From NCBI RefSeq assembly GCF_002015115.1, contig NZ_MUYA01000008.1, positions 74,650 through 138,649 on the forward strand: a stretch of 64,000 bases of DNA, written 5' to 3'. This document shows, piece by piece, positions 45,715 to 56,247 of this stretch (position 1 is its first letter; each line of letters begins with the position of its first letter). The notes under the pieces are model-generated. The model did not search any database. It saw nothing but the letters and a program-made list of their open reading frames with translations, and was not told where the DNA came from. Made by a program: the position numbers and the translations under genes. Origin of the DNA: Haemophilus paracuniculus (GTDB lineage: Bacteria > Pseudomonadota > Gammaproteobacteria > Enterobacterales > Pasteurellaceae).

Positions 45715-46325
45715 TATTGTTCCTCTGAAATTAAAGTTAATTTACCCGCAAAACTCTCTTGTAATTTTGCAACGAAAAGTGCCAATTCAGTCGGGTTTAT
45801 GCCGAGAAAAAGCGTGATTTTGTCGCTAAACTGCTGATCTTCTAGCACCACATCAAAGCCGTTGAGCAGATATTGCACCCGTTCAAATTGGTCGTAATCG
45901 CACTGCAAGCGGTAGGATTTTCGCAACACTTTGCGGACGGTTTCCAACTTCGCCAATGCTTGCTGAACGCCGTTGCCGTAAGCTCGCACCAAACCGCCCG
46001 TGCCGAGCTGGATACCGCCATAATAACGCACTACCACCGCACTCACTTCGCCCAAACCGCTGCCAAGCAGATAATTCAACATCGGCTTGCCCGCCGTGCC
46101 AGAGGGTTCGCCATCATCGGAAAAGCCGTATTGTTGCGAATCAGACGGTAGCCCCGCCACGCACGCCCAGCACCAATGGCGAGCCTGCGGGTGCAACGCC
46201 TTGATTTCCGCCCAAAAGGCTTTCGCCGCCGCCAGCCCCTCGGTGTGGCGAAGATAAGTGATAAATCGGCTCTTTTTGATCTCTTCCTCAAAAATCACTT
46301 CGTCTTTTGGAATAAAAAATTGCAT
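45714..46325 (-). CDS. yigZ: YigZ/IMPACT family protein
   Basis: A 203-residue protein with the UPF0029 IMPACT domain: KSRFITYLRHTEG, ARHWCWACVAG, QYGFSDDGEPSGTAGKPMLNYL and VVVRYYGGIQLGTGGLVRAYG. The C-terminal 70 residues form the DUF1949 ferredoxin-like part. Role in translation control is suggested for the family. First gene of a two-gene operon with the DUF1304 protein. Confidence 0.93.
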   Translation of the reverse strand: MQFFIPKDEVIFEEEIKKSRFITYLRHTEGLAAAKAFWAEIKALHPQARHWCWACVAGLPSDSQQYGFSDDGEPSGTAGKPMLNYLLGSGLGEVSAVVVRYYGGIQLGTGGLVRAYGNGVQQALAKLETVRKVLRKSYRLQCDYDQFERVQYLLNGFDVVLEDQQFSDKITLFLGINPTELALFVAKLQESFAGKLTLISEEQ

Positions 46326-46425
46326 AACCGCCCCCTTGCAAAGGGCGGAATGATACCCCGAAAGGGTTTGATCGCCAACTGATTTCCCTTTATGATTTCG
46401 CCATTTTTACCTAAAAGGAAAACCA

Positions 46426-46824
46426 ATGACCACCCCGATTTCTGATTTACAAACTCTAATCCGCTCAATGCAACCCGTGCTGAACGAGGGCATTTACTAT
46501 TTCGCCACCCTTGCCGAGGGGCAAAATGTGCCGTTCGACCAAATCATCTCGCTGATTCAAGAAAAAGAGGGGGTGTCGATTGTGGTAAGCGAGCAGACCG
46601 CCCAACAGTATCAGTTGGACGGACAATTTAAATCGGCGTGGATCACCCTTAACGTCCATTCCGACCTCGCCGCCGTGGGGCTAACCGCCGCTTTCGCCAC
46701 CGCCCTCGGCAAAGCCAACATCAGTTGCAACGTGATCGCAGGCAATCATCACGACCATATTTTCGTGCCATATCATTTGGCGGATAAGGCAATGGAAACC
46801 TTGCTCAATCTTCAACAAAGCTAA
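46426..46824 (+). CDS. ACT-domain protein (DUF2241-like)
   Basis: A 132-residue protein with two ACT-like halves: EGIYYFATLAEGQNVPFDQII at residue 21 and SDLAAVGLTAAFATALGKANISCNVIAGNHHDHIFVP at 78. Such proteins probably bind amino acids. AAGGA precedes the ATG. It lies 14 bp before the GST gene and is likely cotranscribed. Confidence 0.78.
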   Translation: MTTPISDLQTLIRSMQPVLNEGIYYFATLAEGQNVPFDQIISLIQEKEGVSIVVSEQTAQQYQLDGQFKSAWITLNVHSDLAAVGLTAAFATALGKANISCNVIAGNHHDHIFVPYHLADKAMETLLNLQQS

Positions 46825-46838
46825 AAAGAGGACAAAAA

Positions 46839-47456
46839 ATGAAACTTTGGTATTCTACCACCAGCCCCTACACTCGTAAGGTTGTGGCGGTGGTTAAACA
46901 TCATCAACTCGAACAAACGGTCGAAATGCACCGTGTTACCTCATCTTTCGACCCAAACTCACCCCACAATCAAGATAACCCCCTTGGGCGGATTCCAGCC
47001 CTGCAACGCAACTGCGGACGCTGGCTGTTCGGCAGTCTGCTGATTGCGGAATATCTCGATCAAAAAGGCTCGAACGTCGCTCTTGTGCCGACAAGCGGTA
47101 AGATTCGTTGGAATACTTTGGCGTTGCACAACCTTGTGGACGGCATTATGGAAAACACAATGCCGATGATTGCCGAAAAAATGCTACGCCCCGAAGCGGA
47201 ATGGTGGACAGCTCGTCATCAACAACTGATGGATCGCAACGCCAAAAGTTTCGCCCAGTTAGAACAAACCCTTGACGAATTCGGCACGGAACTGAATATC
47301 GGCACGCTCACCGCCGTCTGCCTGATCGACTGGTGGCAATTCCGCACCGAAAAATTGGGCTACGATCTGGCAAAAAATCACCCAAATCTCACCGCTTGGG
47401 CGGAACAGATGAATGCCAAATATCCTGTGTTGGCGGAAACGAAACCTTTTAGTTAA
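46839..47456 (+). CDS. Glutathione S-transferase family protein
   Basis: A 205-residue thioredoxin-fold plus helical-bundle protein. N-terminal LWYSTTSPYTRKVVAVVKHH (catalytic Ser/Thr-Ser-Pro) and NPLGRIPALQRN (cis-Pro) bind glutathione. A helical domain follows (LVDGIMENTMPMIAEKM). The substrate is unknown. Downstream of the ACT-domain gene. Confidence 0.85.
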   Translation: MKLWYSTTSPYTRKVVAVVKHHQLEQTVEMHRVTSSFDPNSPHNQDNPLGRIPALQRNCGRWLFGSLLIAEYLDQKGSNVALVPTSGKIRWNTLALHNLVDGIMENTMPMIAEKMLRPEAEWWTARHQQLMDRNAKSFAQLEQTLDEFGTELNIGTLTAVCLIDWWQFRTEKLGYDLAKNHPNLTAWAEQMNAKYPVLAETKPFS

Positions 47457-47567
47457 TGAGCTATAAGACAAGTATTGCAGTTGTGATTTGGGGATAAATT
47501 CACAATTTCTGATAATCCCCCCTTGTTTTGCTACAATACCGCCATTCTTCCCTTTTCGATCGAAATT

Positions 47568-48524
47568 ATGTCAAAACTGAATATTATTTTTGCAGGCACG
47601 CCGGATTTTGCGGCGACTCACTTACAAGCGTTACTCAATTCTGAACACAATGTGATTGCGGTTTACACCCAGCCCGATAAACCTGCGGGGCGGGGTAAGA
47701 AGTTGCAGGCAAGCCCTGTTAAGCAGTTGGCGGAAGCGAATAATATCCCTGTCTATCAGCCGAAATCGTTACGCAAGGAAGAGGCACAAGCCGAGCTGAA
47801 AGCTCTCAATGCCGATGTGATGGTGGTGGTCGCTTACGGCTTGATTTTGCCCGAAGCGGTGTTGAACGCCCCTCGTTTGGGCTGTTTGAATGTACACGGC
47901 TCGCTGTTACCGCGTTGGCGTGGGGCAGCACCGATTCAGCGTTCGATTTGGGCGGGCGATAAGGAAACGGGCATCACCATTATGCAAATGGACGTGGGGC
48001 TAGACACGGGCGATATGTTGCACAAGGTGGCGACCCCGATTGCACCGAACGAAACCTCGGCAACCCTCTATCAAAAACTCGCCGAACTCGCCCCACCAGC
48101 CTTGCTTGACGTGTTGAACGGCTTGGAAAGCGGTCATTTTCCGCCCGAAAAACAGCAGGACGATCTCGCCAACTATGCGGAAAAATTAAGCAAAGAAGAA
48201 GCAAAATTAGACTTCAATCTCACCGCTTGTCAGCTCGAACGCAATATCCGAGCGTTCAACCCTGCCCCAATGGCGTTTTTGACCTTGACCGTCAATGGTG
48301 TGGAAGAACGGCTCAAAATCTACCAAGCGGACGTGCTACCCCACGCCGACCAACCTGCTGGCACGATTTTAGCGGTGGACAAAAAAGGCATTCAAATCGC
48401 CACCTCGCAGGGCGTGCTAAACATCACGCAACTGCAACCGCAAGGCAAAAAGCCAATGAGCGTGCAGGATTTCCTCAACGGGCGAGGGGAATGGTTTGTG
48501 GTAGGGATGCAACTACAAAACTAA
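47568..48524 (+). CDS. fmt: Methionyl-tRNA formyltransferase
   Basis: A 318-residue enzyme that formylates initiator Met-t[56 protein letters not shown] and the SLLPRWRG active-site loop are present. ATG at 47568 is the family start but its Shine-Dalgarno is weak. The usual partner def is not adjacent. The downstream partner rsmB is 1.7 kb away, with a secreted protein and a toxin-antitoxin pair between. Confidence 0.96.
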   Translation: MSKLNIIFAGTPDFAATHLQALLNSEHNVIAVYTQPDKPAGRGKKLQASPVKQLAEANNIPVYQPKSLRKEEAQAELKALNADVMVVVAYGLILPEAVLNAPRLGCLNVHGSLLPRWRGAAPIQRSIWAGDKETGITIMQMDVGLDTGDMLHKVATPIAPNETSATLYQKLAELAPPALLDVLNGLESGHFPPEKQQDDLANYAEKLSKEEAKLDFNLTACQLERNIRAFNPAPMAFLTLTVNGVEERLKIYQADVLPHADQPAGTILAVDKKGIQIATSQGVLNITQLQPQGKKPMSVQDFLNGRGEWFVVGMQLQN

Positions 48525-48534
48525 GAGGTTTTAT

Positions 48535-49575
48535 ATGAAAAAATTTTTAAGTTTAATTTTATCTTTCTGCTCAATGTTTTCATTTGCTGCTCAAATGCCT
48601 GTTCAAGCAACGGAAGATGGGACAGTTATTATGTTAATTGATGGAAAAATTAATACTAATGATGGACAACAGTTCATCAATATAGCAGAAGCTTGGCGAA
48701 AATCAGGTAACCCAATACAAACAGTATTTTTAAATAGTGGGGGCGGAAGTATAAATTCTGGATATCAAATTTCTAATTATATTACGAGATATGGTATTCA
48801 AACCATCGTGATGAATGGCGATACTTGTGCAAGTTCTTGTTTTAATATTTTCATTGCAGGAAAGCCAAGAGTTGCAGATTTAAAGAGTAGGATTGGGGTT
48901 CACCGCATCTCTCAAAATACATTTGATACGGCAACGGCACGTTCATATTCAATAGATATGAGTACTTACTATAAATCAATGAATGTGCCTAACAATATTC
49001 GATTAGCAATGTTAGAAACACCGCCTGAAAAAATGTATTGGCTAAATCCAAAGGAAATAAAAGAAATTACAAGTTATCAACTCAATTATCAAGAAGCAAC
49101 ATCTGTTTTAAGATCTGGTGGCATACCAGAATCAAAGAGTACGATTACAAATAATTCTAAACAAATAGCAAAACAGCTTAATAAAGAAGCTATTCCTTTA
49201 ATTTGGAATAATAATCTTTCACTAGCCATATCCAAATTAGAACAAGCTAAACAATATGACCCTTCAAATTCAGAAGTGCTTGGTAACTTAGGTTTTGCTT
49301 ATCAACAAATGGGAGATTTGAGAAATGCTCAAATCAATTTTACAGCCTCATTAAAATTAACCCCAAGAAGAGGAGCTACTTGGGGTAATCTCGCTGATTT
49401 ACTCGCAGATACAGGGCAAATTAGTTGGGCAACGCAAGCTTTTGTTAATTACTATACTTATTCTAAAAATAAACAAGCTGCTTTAAATCTGTTCTATACT
49501 TGGATGCAAAAATATCCTAATACGGGACGAGATATTGCAGTAAGGCAGGCGATGGCAAGGCTTGGTTTACAATAA
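48535..49575 (+). CDS. Secreted ClpP-fold (COG3904-like) protein with TPR domain
   Basis: A 346-residue, strongly AT-rich gene. Residues 1-19 are a signal peptide (MKKFLSLILSFCSMFSFAA). Residues about 25-155 have the ClpP/crotonase-like layout of COG3904: VFLNSGGGSINSGYQIS as oxyanion strand, the Ser of GDTCASSCFNIFIAG as candidate nucleophile, and SRIGVHRI as candidate catalytic His. Residues about 220-335 carry at least two TPR units (NSEVLGNLGFAYQQMGDLRNAQ, ATWGNLADLLADTGQ). A predicted periplasmic serine protease-like domain with a protein-binding tail. Its ATG lies 10 bp after fmt, and composition suggests acquisition. Confidence 0.72.
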   Translation: MKKFLSLILSFCSMFSFAAQMPVQATEDGTVIMLIDGKINTNDGQQFINIAEAWRKSGNPIQTVFLNSGGGSINSGYQISNYITRYGIQTIVMNGDTCASSCFNIFIAGKPRVADLKSRIGVHRISQNTFDTATARSYSIDMSTYYKSMNVPNNIRLAMLETPPEKMYWLNPKEIKEITSYQLNYQEATSVLRSGGIPESKSTITNNSKQIAKQLNKEAIPLIWNNNLSLAISKLEQAKQYDPSNSEVLGNLGFAYQQMGDLRNAQINFTASLKLTPRRGATWGNLADLLADTGQISWATQAFVNYYTYSKNKQAALNLFYTWMQKYPNTGRDIAVRQAMARLGLQ

Positions 49576-49661
49576 ATAAGTGTTAAGAAAGAGCTTTTTA
49601 GTTGATCTTCCAAAAGATAGGACTACAATGTAGTCCTATTTCTATTCTGTCGGAGGTAAAA

Positions 49662-49934
49662 ATGGCTGAAACCTATGTAAGAGCAAGAGTGGATACCCAG
49701 CTCAAAGATAATGCAACGGCGTTGTTGGAAACGCTTGGGTTAAGTATGTCGGATTTTATTCGGATTGCTCTCACCCGAGTGGTGTTGGAAAAAGGAGTGC
49801 CGTTTGAAATGAAAGTGCCGAATGATCTGACTCGTGCAGTGATGGCTGATATTGTCGCTCGCCACGAAAAAGAGGGCGAATTAGAAGGTGTTCTTTCTCC
49901 TGAGGAGGCGTTAAATGTCCTCCAACAACAATAA
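49662..49934 (+). CDS. dinJ: DinJ/RelB-type antitoxin
   Basis: A 90-residue antitoxin. The N-terminal ribbon-helix-helix (MAETYVRARVDTQLKDNATALLETLGLSMSDFIRIAL) binds DNA and a helical C-terminus neutralises the toxin. GGAGG precedes the ATG. Overlaps the toxin gene by 20 nt. The pair is wedged between the ClpP-fold gene and rsmB. Confidence 0.92.
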   Translation: MAETYVRARVDTQLKDNATALLETLGLSMSDFIRIALTRVVLEKGVPFEMKVPNDLTRAVMADIVARHEKEGELEGVLSPEEALNVLQQQ

Positions 49935-50229
49935 ACGAGCCACAATGCCAAGAGGCGTGATTTATCATAAATCTTTCCTCAAAGATTGGGAAAAATTAAA
50001 TAAATCAGGGCGTTATGATATGAACGCCTTAAAACAAGTCATTTTATTACTCATTGCGAATGATGCCCCATTGCCAGCAGAATATGTCGATCACGAATTG
50101 AAAGGCGAATTTAAAGGCTTTCGAGAATGTCATATCGGCGGCGATTTCCTTTTGGTTTATTATCTCGATCATAAACGCAATGTGGTTGAATTTGCTCGCA
50201 CAGGCACTCACTCAGAACTATTTAAATAA
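49915..50229 (+). CDS. yafQ: YafQ-type mRNA interferase toxin
   Basis: A 104-residue RelE-superfamily ribosome-dependent endonuclease. The C-terminal block [25 protein letters not shown] and [10 protein letters not shown] carries the YafQ catalytic His/Asp/His set. The start at 49915 is supported by GGAGG 6 bp upstream; the ATG at 49945 would give the E. coli-like length. The stop overlaps the rsmB ATG by one base (TAATG), so toxin and rRNA methylase are translationally coupled. Confidence 0.92.
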   Translation: MSSNNNKRATMPRGVIYHKSFLKDWEKLNKSGRYDMNALKQVILLLIANDAPLPAEYVDHELKGEFKGFRECHIGGDFLLVYYLDHKRNVVEFARTGTHSELFK

Positions 50230-51527
50230 TGAAAAAACTATCCCCCCGTGCGGTTTCCGCACAAATTTTGTTACAGGTGTTCGATCAGGGGAAATCCCTT
50301 TCTACGCTCATTCCCGAGGCTCAATCGCAGGTGGAGGCGAGGGATTTGCCGTTGGTGCAGGAAATTGCGTTTGGTGTGTGTCGGGTGCTGCCTCGTTTAG
50401 AGCGGATTATTTCCCTGCTGGTTGAGAAGCCGTTAAAGGGCAAAACTCGCTTGGTACATTGCCTGCTGTTGGTCGGGCTTTATCAGTTGCTCTATCTGCG
50501 AGTGCCAGCTCACGCAGCGGTGGGCGAGACCGTGAATGCGATCAAACCGCTCAAACTCGACAGTTTTCGAGCCTTGACGAACGGGGTGCTTCGCCACTTT
50601 TTGCGTGAGCAGGAAAGCATTTTGGCGAAGGTCGATCAGCATTGGCAAACCTTGCACCCCGAATGGCTGGTTAATCAGCTCAAAAAAGCCTACCCAAATT
50701 GGCGTGAGATTATGGAAGCGAATAACCAAAAACCGCCGATGTGGATTCGGGTAAACTCGCAACATTCCACTGCTGAGGATTATGCCAAATTGCTCGGCGA
50801 TTTGGTAAAAATTTGCGATTATCCGACCGCTTGTAAAGAGGCGTTACGCCTTGAAAAAGCGGTGTCGGTGGCTCAACTGCCCCATTTTGACGAGGGCTGG
50901 GCGACGGTGCAAGATTGCCACGCCCAGTGGTCGGCGAGTTTGCTCGATCCACAAAATAACGAAACCATTTTAGATGCCTGTGCCGCCCCAGGGGGGAAAA
51001 CTACCCACCTGCTTGAACTCGCCCCGAATGCGAAAGTAACCGCCCTCGATATTGAGGAAAGCCGTTTAAAACGGGTGCGAGAGAATTTGCAACGGCTCGG
51101 GCAAACGGCGAAAGTGGTGTGTGGCGATGCCAGCCAGCCCGAACAGTGGCTGGCAAGCGGTGAAATGTTCGATAAAATTTTACTCGATGCCCCTTGTTCG
51201 GCAACGGGCGTGATCCGCCGCCACCCCGACATCAAATGGCTACGCAAAGAGACGGACATTGCGGAACTGGTCGCCCTGCAAAGCAAAATCCTCAACGCCC
51301 TCTGGCAACGGCTGAAACCAAACGGCACGCTACTCTATGCGACCTGTTCCGTTCTGCCAGCGGAAAATCGTGAGCAGATCGAAAACTTCCTCGCCAGCCA
51401 TTCCGATGCAGAACTCGTGCCAATGGATTTCCACGGCGAAAGCTGCATAATGAAACAATTTTTCCCGAGCGAAAACGGCGGCGACGGCTTTTTCTACGCC
51501 AAACTAGTCAAACGAGGTAGCGAGTGA
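50229..51527 (+). CDS. rsmB: 16S rRNA m5C967 methyltransferase RsmB
   Basis: A 432-residue enzyme: N-terminal NusB-like RNA-binding domain ([21 protein letters not shown], about 1-135) then a SAM fold ([30 protein letters not shown]) with the two cysteines in [15 protein letters not shown] and [10 protein letters not shown]. Normal length. It starts 1 bp into the toxin stop, and its end overlaps trkA by 4 nt. Confidence 0.96.
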   Translation: MKKLSPRAVSAQILLQVFDQGKSLSTLIPEAQSQVEARDLPLVQEIAFGVCRVLPRLERIISLLVEKPLKGKTRLVHCLLLVGLYQLLYLRVPAHAAVGETVNAIKPLKLDSFRALTNGVLRHFLREQESILAKVDQHWQTLHPEWLVNQLKKAYPNWREIMEANNQKPPMWIRVNSQHSTAEDYAKLLGDLVKICDYPTACKEALRLEKAVSVAQLPHFDEGWATVQDCHAQWSASLLDPQNNETILDACAAPGGKTTHLLELAPNAKVTALDIEESRLKRVRENLQRLGQTAKVVCGDASQPEQWLASGEMFDKILLDAPCSATGVIRRHPDIKWLRKETDIAELVALQSKILNALWQRLKPNGTLLYATCSVLPAENREQIENFLASHSDAELVPMDFHGESCIMKQFFPSENGGDGFFYAKLVKRGSE

Positions 51528-52900
51528 AAATCATTATTTTAGGGGCTGGGCAAGTTGGCTCAACCCTCGCCGAAAATCTGGCGAACGGCGATAACGACAT
51601 CACGCTGATTGACGACAATCAGGAACAGCTCAACAAATTGCAGGATAAGCACGATTTACGCGTGCTGAAAGGCAACGGGGCTTCGCCTCGCATTTTGCGT
51701 GAGGCGGGGGCGAGCGATGCGGATTTGTTGGTGGCGGTAACGCAAAGTGATGAACACAATATGGTAGCGTGCCAAATCGCCCACACGTTGTTTAACGTAC
51801 CGACCAAAATCGCACGGATTCGCAACCCCGATTATGTGCGTGAGCGTGAGCAGATTTTCCAAACCAGCGTGTTGCCGATTGACCAAATTATCGCCCCCGA
51901 AGTGTTGGTGAAGCAGGAAATTTTACGCCTAATCAACTACCCAGGGGCGTTGCAGGTTTCCCATTTTGCCGATGATTTAGTCAGCCTCGTCAGCGTCAAA
52001 GCCTACTACGGCGGTCCGTTGGTCGGCTACCCAATTTCCGCCCTCAAAGATCATCTGCCCCATATTGAGGCTCGCATTGTGGCGATTTTCCGCCAAGAAA
52101 ATGCGATTATTCCGCAGGGTTCGACCATTATTGAGGCGGGCGATGAGGTGTTTTTCATCTGTGCGACCCAGCATATCAAAGCGATGATGAGCGAACTGCA
52201 ACGCCTCGAAAAACCGCATAAACGGGTAATGATTGTCGGCGGTGGTAGTATCGGAATGGGACTGGCAAAAGATTTGGAAGAGCGTTGTAGCGTTAAAATT
52301 ATCGAACGAGATGCCCAGAAAGCGGATAGATTAGCCGAAAATTTAACCAAAACGCTGGTGCTAAAAGGCGATGCGTCCGACCAAGAGTTGCTGTTTGAAG
52401 AACATATCGAAAACATCGATCTGTTTTTGGCATTAACCAGCGATGATGAGGCGAACATTATGTCCGCCCTACTCGCCAAACGGTTGGGGGCGAAAAAGGC
52501 GATTGTGTTAGTGCAACGAATGGCGTATTTGCACCTAATTCAGGGCGGCACGATTGACATTGCCCTCTCGCCACAACAAGCGACCATCTCCGCCTTGTCG
52601 AGCCACGTCCGCAAAGGGGATATTCTCAAAGTCGCCTCCCTCAAACAGGGCTTGGCTGAGGGGATCGAAGTGGTGGCACACGGCGACAGCGACACCTCGA
52701 AAGTGGTCGGCAAAACGGTCAAAGAACTCAAATTACCCCAAGGGGCAATCATCGGGGCAATCGTGCGAGACGAAAACGTGATCATCGCCCACAAATCCAC
52801 CGTGATTTGCGAAAACGACCGCGTAATCCTGTTCGCCAACGACAAAAAACAGATCAACGAAATTGAAAAGCTCTTCCAGCCGAGTATGTTTTTTCTCTAA
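51524..52900 (+). CDS. trkA: Trk potassium uptake regulatory protein TrkA
   Basis: A 458-residue peripheral protein with two NAD-binding RCK units: [20 protein letters not shown] at the start and [19 protein letters not shown] at residue 233, each followed by a TrkA-C domain. Controls TrkG/H potassium channels. Starts at GTG overlapping rsmB. The rsmB-trkA order is ancestral. Confidence 0.96.
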   Translation: MKIIILGAGQVGSTLAENLANGDNDITLIDDNQEQLNKLQDKHDLRVLKGNGASPRILREAGASDADLLVAVTQSDEHNMVACQIAHTLFNVPTKIARIRNPDYVREREQIFQTSVLPIDQIIAPEVLVKQEILRLINYPGALQVSHFADDLVSLVSVKAYYGGPLVGYPISALKDHLPHIEARIVAIFRQENAIIPQGSTIIEAGDEVFFICATQHIKAMMSELQRLEKPHKRVMIVGGGSIGMGLAKDLEERCSVKIIERDAQKADRLAENLTKTLVLKGDASDQELLFEEHIENIDLFLALTSDDEANIMSALLAKRLGAKKAIVLVQRMAYLHLIQGGTIDIALSPQQATISALSSHVRKGDILKVASLKQGLAEGIEVVAHGDSDTSKVVGKTVKELKLPQGAIIGAIVRDENVIIAHKSTVICENDRVILFANDKKQINEIEKLFQPSMFFL

Positions 52901-52902
52901 AT

Positions 52903-52948
52903 ACAAGGGGTAGGATTTTGCGAAATTTCTGATAATCCTACCCCTTGT
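52903..52948. terminator. Variant-word inverted pair after trkA
   Basis: ACAAGGGGTAGGATT pairs with AATCCTACCCCTTGT between convergent trkA and modF. Confidence 0.7.
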
Positions 52949-52957
52949 TTTGCTTAT

Positions 52958-54409
52958 TTATGCCACTTCTGAAATTTGATAGCGAAATAAATCATCCTCT
53001 TTGACAAACTCAAATAAATGCGTAATGCAATTTGGGGCGTCGCTATCTTGGTGGGAAACAAATAATAATTGGGTTGGGCTATTTTCAACCAGTTGCTCAA
53101 TAAAATGTTTGATGATTTTTTGATTGATACCGTCTAACCCTTGAAAAGGTTCATCTAAAATTAAAATGGGCGGATATTTTACCATTGCTCGCACAATCAA
53201 TAATAAACGTTGTTGTCCCCACGAAAGGGATTTAAAGGGTTTATTTGCAAGGTGTGGTAAATTTATACGAGTGAGCCATTCCATTGCTTTTATTTTTAAA
53301 CTTTCTGGTGTTTTTTGATATACACCGATTGAATCAAAAAAGCCCGAAATAATCACATCTAATGCCGAACAATTTACCCGATAATCTAAATGTAATTGAC
53401 TACTAATATAGCCGATATTTTTCTTAATATCCCAAATCGTTTCGCCGCTACCTCTTTGTTTACCAAATAAAATAACGTGATTGGCGTAAGATTGTGGATG
53501 ATCTCCCGTAATAATCGAAAGTAGCGTTGATTTACCCGCCCCATTTGAGCCTTTAACCCACCAATTTTGACGAGGTTCAACCGTCCAACTTAGGTTATTT
53601 AAGATCTTTTTTTCGCCATACTGAATATTGACATTTTTTAATTCAAATAGCGGTTGGTTTTCAGGTAATTGAATAATTTCTGATGCAGATTCAGGCAAAG
53701 GAATATTTGTGGCGTTTTCCGCAAAAAAGAGCTGTTGATAAGTCTCTTGTTCGATGATTTCTTCTTTTTTACCCTGTAAAATAATTTGTAGATTATTTAA
53801 AATTGCCAAATGGGTGGCATCAGTTGGAATATCATTTAAACGATTTAAGATTAACACCAAAGTGGTTTGGTTTTTAATCTGGCTAAATAATTTTTTCCAT
53901 TCTGATACAGATTTTTGATCTAATCCCTCAAAAGGTTCATCTAAAATCAATAAATTTGGCTGATTAACTAAGGCTTTGCAAAATAAAACCTTGCGACTTT
54001 CGCCAGTCGAAAGTTGAATAAAGGGACGATCTAATAAAGGCAAAATCTGTAATTTTTCGGCGTATTGTTCACATAAATTTTCATTTTGATTTCCCTCTAA
54101 AATAATTTGTTTTGCCGTTTTGCCAAAATCATCGGGGCTAATACTATCGTTATTTCGCTCATTGAAAATCGCTTCAACCATTTTACGTTGTTGTTCAAAG
54201 GAAATTAGCGAAATTTTTTGGAATCGGTTATCCATTTCGCCTTGTTCAAGCGGTAAGTTTTTGCTTAAAATTTGCGAAAAAAGTGTTTTGCCCGAACCAT
54301 TTCCGCCAATAATCACCCAATAATCGTGCTGATTTAGTTCAAATTGTTCAATACAAATTGAACGTTGGCTATTTAATTTAAATTGAGCTTCGGTTAATGT
54401 GATTTTCAT
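52958..54409 (-). CDS. modF: ModF-type duplicated ABC ATPase
   Basis: A 483-residue protein with two ABC ATPase cassettes: Walker A GGNGSGKT (near 36) and GSNGAGKST (near 290); signatures LSTGESRKVLF and LSWGQQRLLLIVRA; Walker B LLILDEP and ILILDEPFQGLD. Follows E. coli ModF, a molybdate-related protein. Its start overlaps the selB stop by 4 nt. Molybdenum and selenocysteine meet in formate dehydrogenase, which may explain the operon. Confidence 0.9.
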   Translation of the reverse strand: MKITLTEAQFKLNSQRSICIEQFELNQHDYWVIIGGNGSGKTLFSQILSKNLPLEQGEMDNRFQKISLISFEQQRKMVEAIFNERNNDSISPDDFGKTAKQIILEGNQNENLCEQYAEKLQILPLLDRPFIQLSTGESRKVLFCKALVNQPNLLILDEPFEGLDQKSVSEWKKLFSQIKNQTTLVLILNRLNDIPTDATHLAILNNLQIILQGKKEEIIEQETYQQLFFAENATNIPLPESASEIIQLPENQPLFELKNVNIQYGEKKILNNLSWTVEPRQNWWVKGSNGAGKSTLLSIITGDHPQSYANHVILFGKQRGSGETIWDIKKNIGYISSQLHLDYRVNCSALDVIISGFFDSIGVYQKTPESLKIKAMEWLTRINLPHLANKPFKSLSWGQQRLLLIVRAMVKYPPILILDEPFQGLDGINQKIIKHFIEQLVENSPTQLLFVSHQDSDAPNCITHLFEFVKEDDLFRYQISEVA

Positions 54410-56247
54410 TGATAAATATCCCCATCTCGTAATAAATGAACATCCCCTTTTCGGTGTAAAAAACCAACTTGATCAAAATACTCAATTAGTTGCACCGTTA
54501 ATTTACGCCCATATTGAATTTCATCGCGTAGCTGATTCACTGAAATTGCACCATTTTTTTCGATCATTGTATAAATTAAATCGGCAAATGCTTTAATTTG
54601 TTGATTTAATAGAAATCGATCTTTTACAATCGGTACTAAATAGCCTAATTTGCCGATTTTATATAATAAATTCCGCATTTCACTTTCATCAAAGACTAAT
54701 TCCTTGGCAATATCTCTTACCCATAATGCTTGGTTAGTTGCTTTAAATAACGGTTCAATTTGTTGCCAAATTTTCAATTCTTCTGCGGATAATTCAATTT
54801 TATGATCGAGGGTATGAATCCAGCCACGAGTTTGGGCTAATTTACCTGTTTCAATTAAATTGTCGATAAATTTATAAGCTAATGATTGAGGTAAATTTAA
54901 TAAAGCAATACGATATAATCTTGATTTGGTTACCCCTAATTGATCGTTATGTTTCTGATGATATTCTGTGATTTTTTCTAATAAATAATTTTCGATTTTT
55001 TGTTGATATTTCGCCGAATATAACCATTCTCTTTCAGGATTAAAACCTAATAAGTTAAGTTGTGTTGGAAATAATTGTTCCACCCATAAAAATTGTTTGG
55101 CAGACATTACATTATCTTGCAAGTAAAGATCCGCTCGCTGTTGGTAACTAGTTGTTTTTGCAAGATTTTCTAAATAAGCAAGCCGTTGCTCGCTACGTTT
55201 ATAACGTTTTGGCGAATGGATTTCTAACACTCTCGCCCCTGCAATGGTTTGACTATCATCTGCATTGCGTAAAATCAATTTATCGCCAAAAGTAATGTGC
55301 AACGGTTGATCTAATATTATTTCAGCAAAAACTTGCTGATTTCGCACCGCTTGTTTGGCGTTTAATAAATTTAATTTTCCCATAATATGGGTAGCGAAAT
55401 GATAAAGATGAACCGTTTGATTTTCTTTTAAACTTTTTTCCGCTTGTAAGATTACGCTAATTCTATCGGTGGCAAATTGAGGATTTGATTCCGTGATAAA
55501 ATCGCCCCGTTTTATTTTTTCTTTTTCGATATTAGCTAAATTTAAGGCTAAACGTTGCCCGCTCAATCCCATTTCCGCAGGTTGATTTTGTGCGTGAATT
55601 TGTTTTACTCGTACTTTTTCACCATTAGATAAAAACAATTCATCGCCAATTTTTATTTTTCCTGCAATCGCTGTTCCCGTAACGACTAACCCAGCCCCTT
55701 TAATATGGAACACCCGATCAATACAATAACGGAATGGTTTTTCGTTATTTTGTGGATTTTCTGAAACAGAAATTAATGCAGATTTTAATTCATCAATACC
55801 GATATTTTTGGTTGCCGAAGTAATAAAAAAGCGAGATTGAACTAAAAAAGGAAAATCCTGTTTTAATTTCAAAATCAGATCATCAATTTGATCTTTTTCG
55901 GCACGATCTGATTTGGAAATAATTACCCAAACTTGTTCAAAATTAAGCAATTTTAAAATATGCAAATGCTCAACGGTTTGCGGTTTAATCCCCTCGTCAG
56001 CCGCCACCACCAGCAAAGCGTGCTGCACGCCTCCCAAACCCGCAAGCATATTAGATAGAAATTTCTGATGCCCTGGCACATCAATAAAGCCGAGAGTTCG
56101 CTCGCCCACAGGCAAATAGGCGTAGCCCAAATCAATGGTCAGCCCACGCTGTTTTTCTTCGGGTAAGTGGGCGGTGTGCGTGCCAGTTAGGGCTTGCAGA
56201 AGTGAGGTTTTGCCGTGATCAACGTGGCCGGCGGTAACAAAAATCAT
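54406..56247 (-). CDS. selB: Selenocysteine-specific elongation factor SelB
   Basis: A 613-residue EF-Tu-like GTPase that delivers Sec-tRNA to UGA codons with a SECIS hairpin. G motifs: [39 protein letters not shown] and SKSD. The C-terminal half consists of winged helices that bind SECIS. Start overlaps selA by 4 nt. Middle and 3' regions are AT-rich compared with selA. Confidence 0.95.
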   Translation of the reverse strand: MIFVTAGHVDHGKTSLLQALTGTHTAHLPEEKQRGLTIDLGYAYLPVGERTLGFIDVPGHQKFLSNMLAGLGGVQHALLVVAADEGIKPQTVEHLHILKLLNFEQVWVIISKSDRAEKDQIDDLILKLKQDFPFLVQSRFFITSATKNIGIDELKSALISVSENPQNNEKPFRYCIDRVFHIKGAGLVVTGTAIAGKIKIGDELFLSNGEKVRVKQIHAQNQPAEMGLSGQRLALNLANIEKEKIKRGDFITESNPQFATDRISVILQAEKSLKENQTVHLYHFATHIMGKLNLLNAKQAVRNQQVFAEIILDQPLHITFGDKLILRNADDSQTIAGARVLEIHSPKRYKRSEQRLAYLENLAKTTSYQQRADLYLQDNVMSAKQFLWVEQLFPTQLNLLGFNPEREWLYSAKYQQKIENYLLEKITEYHQKHNDQLGVTKSRLYRIALLNLPQSLAYKFIDNLIETGKLAQTRGWIHTLDHKIELSAEELKIWQQIEPLFKATNQALWVRDIAKELVFDESEMRNLLYKIGKLGYLVPIVKDRFLLNQQIKAFADLIYTMIEKNGAISVNQLRDEIQYGRKLTVQLIEYFDQVGFLHRKGDVHLLRDGDIYQ

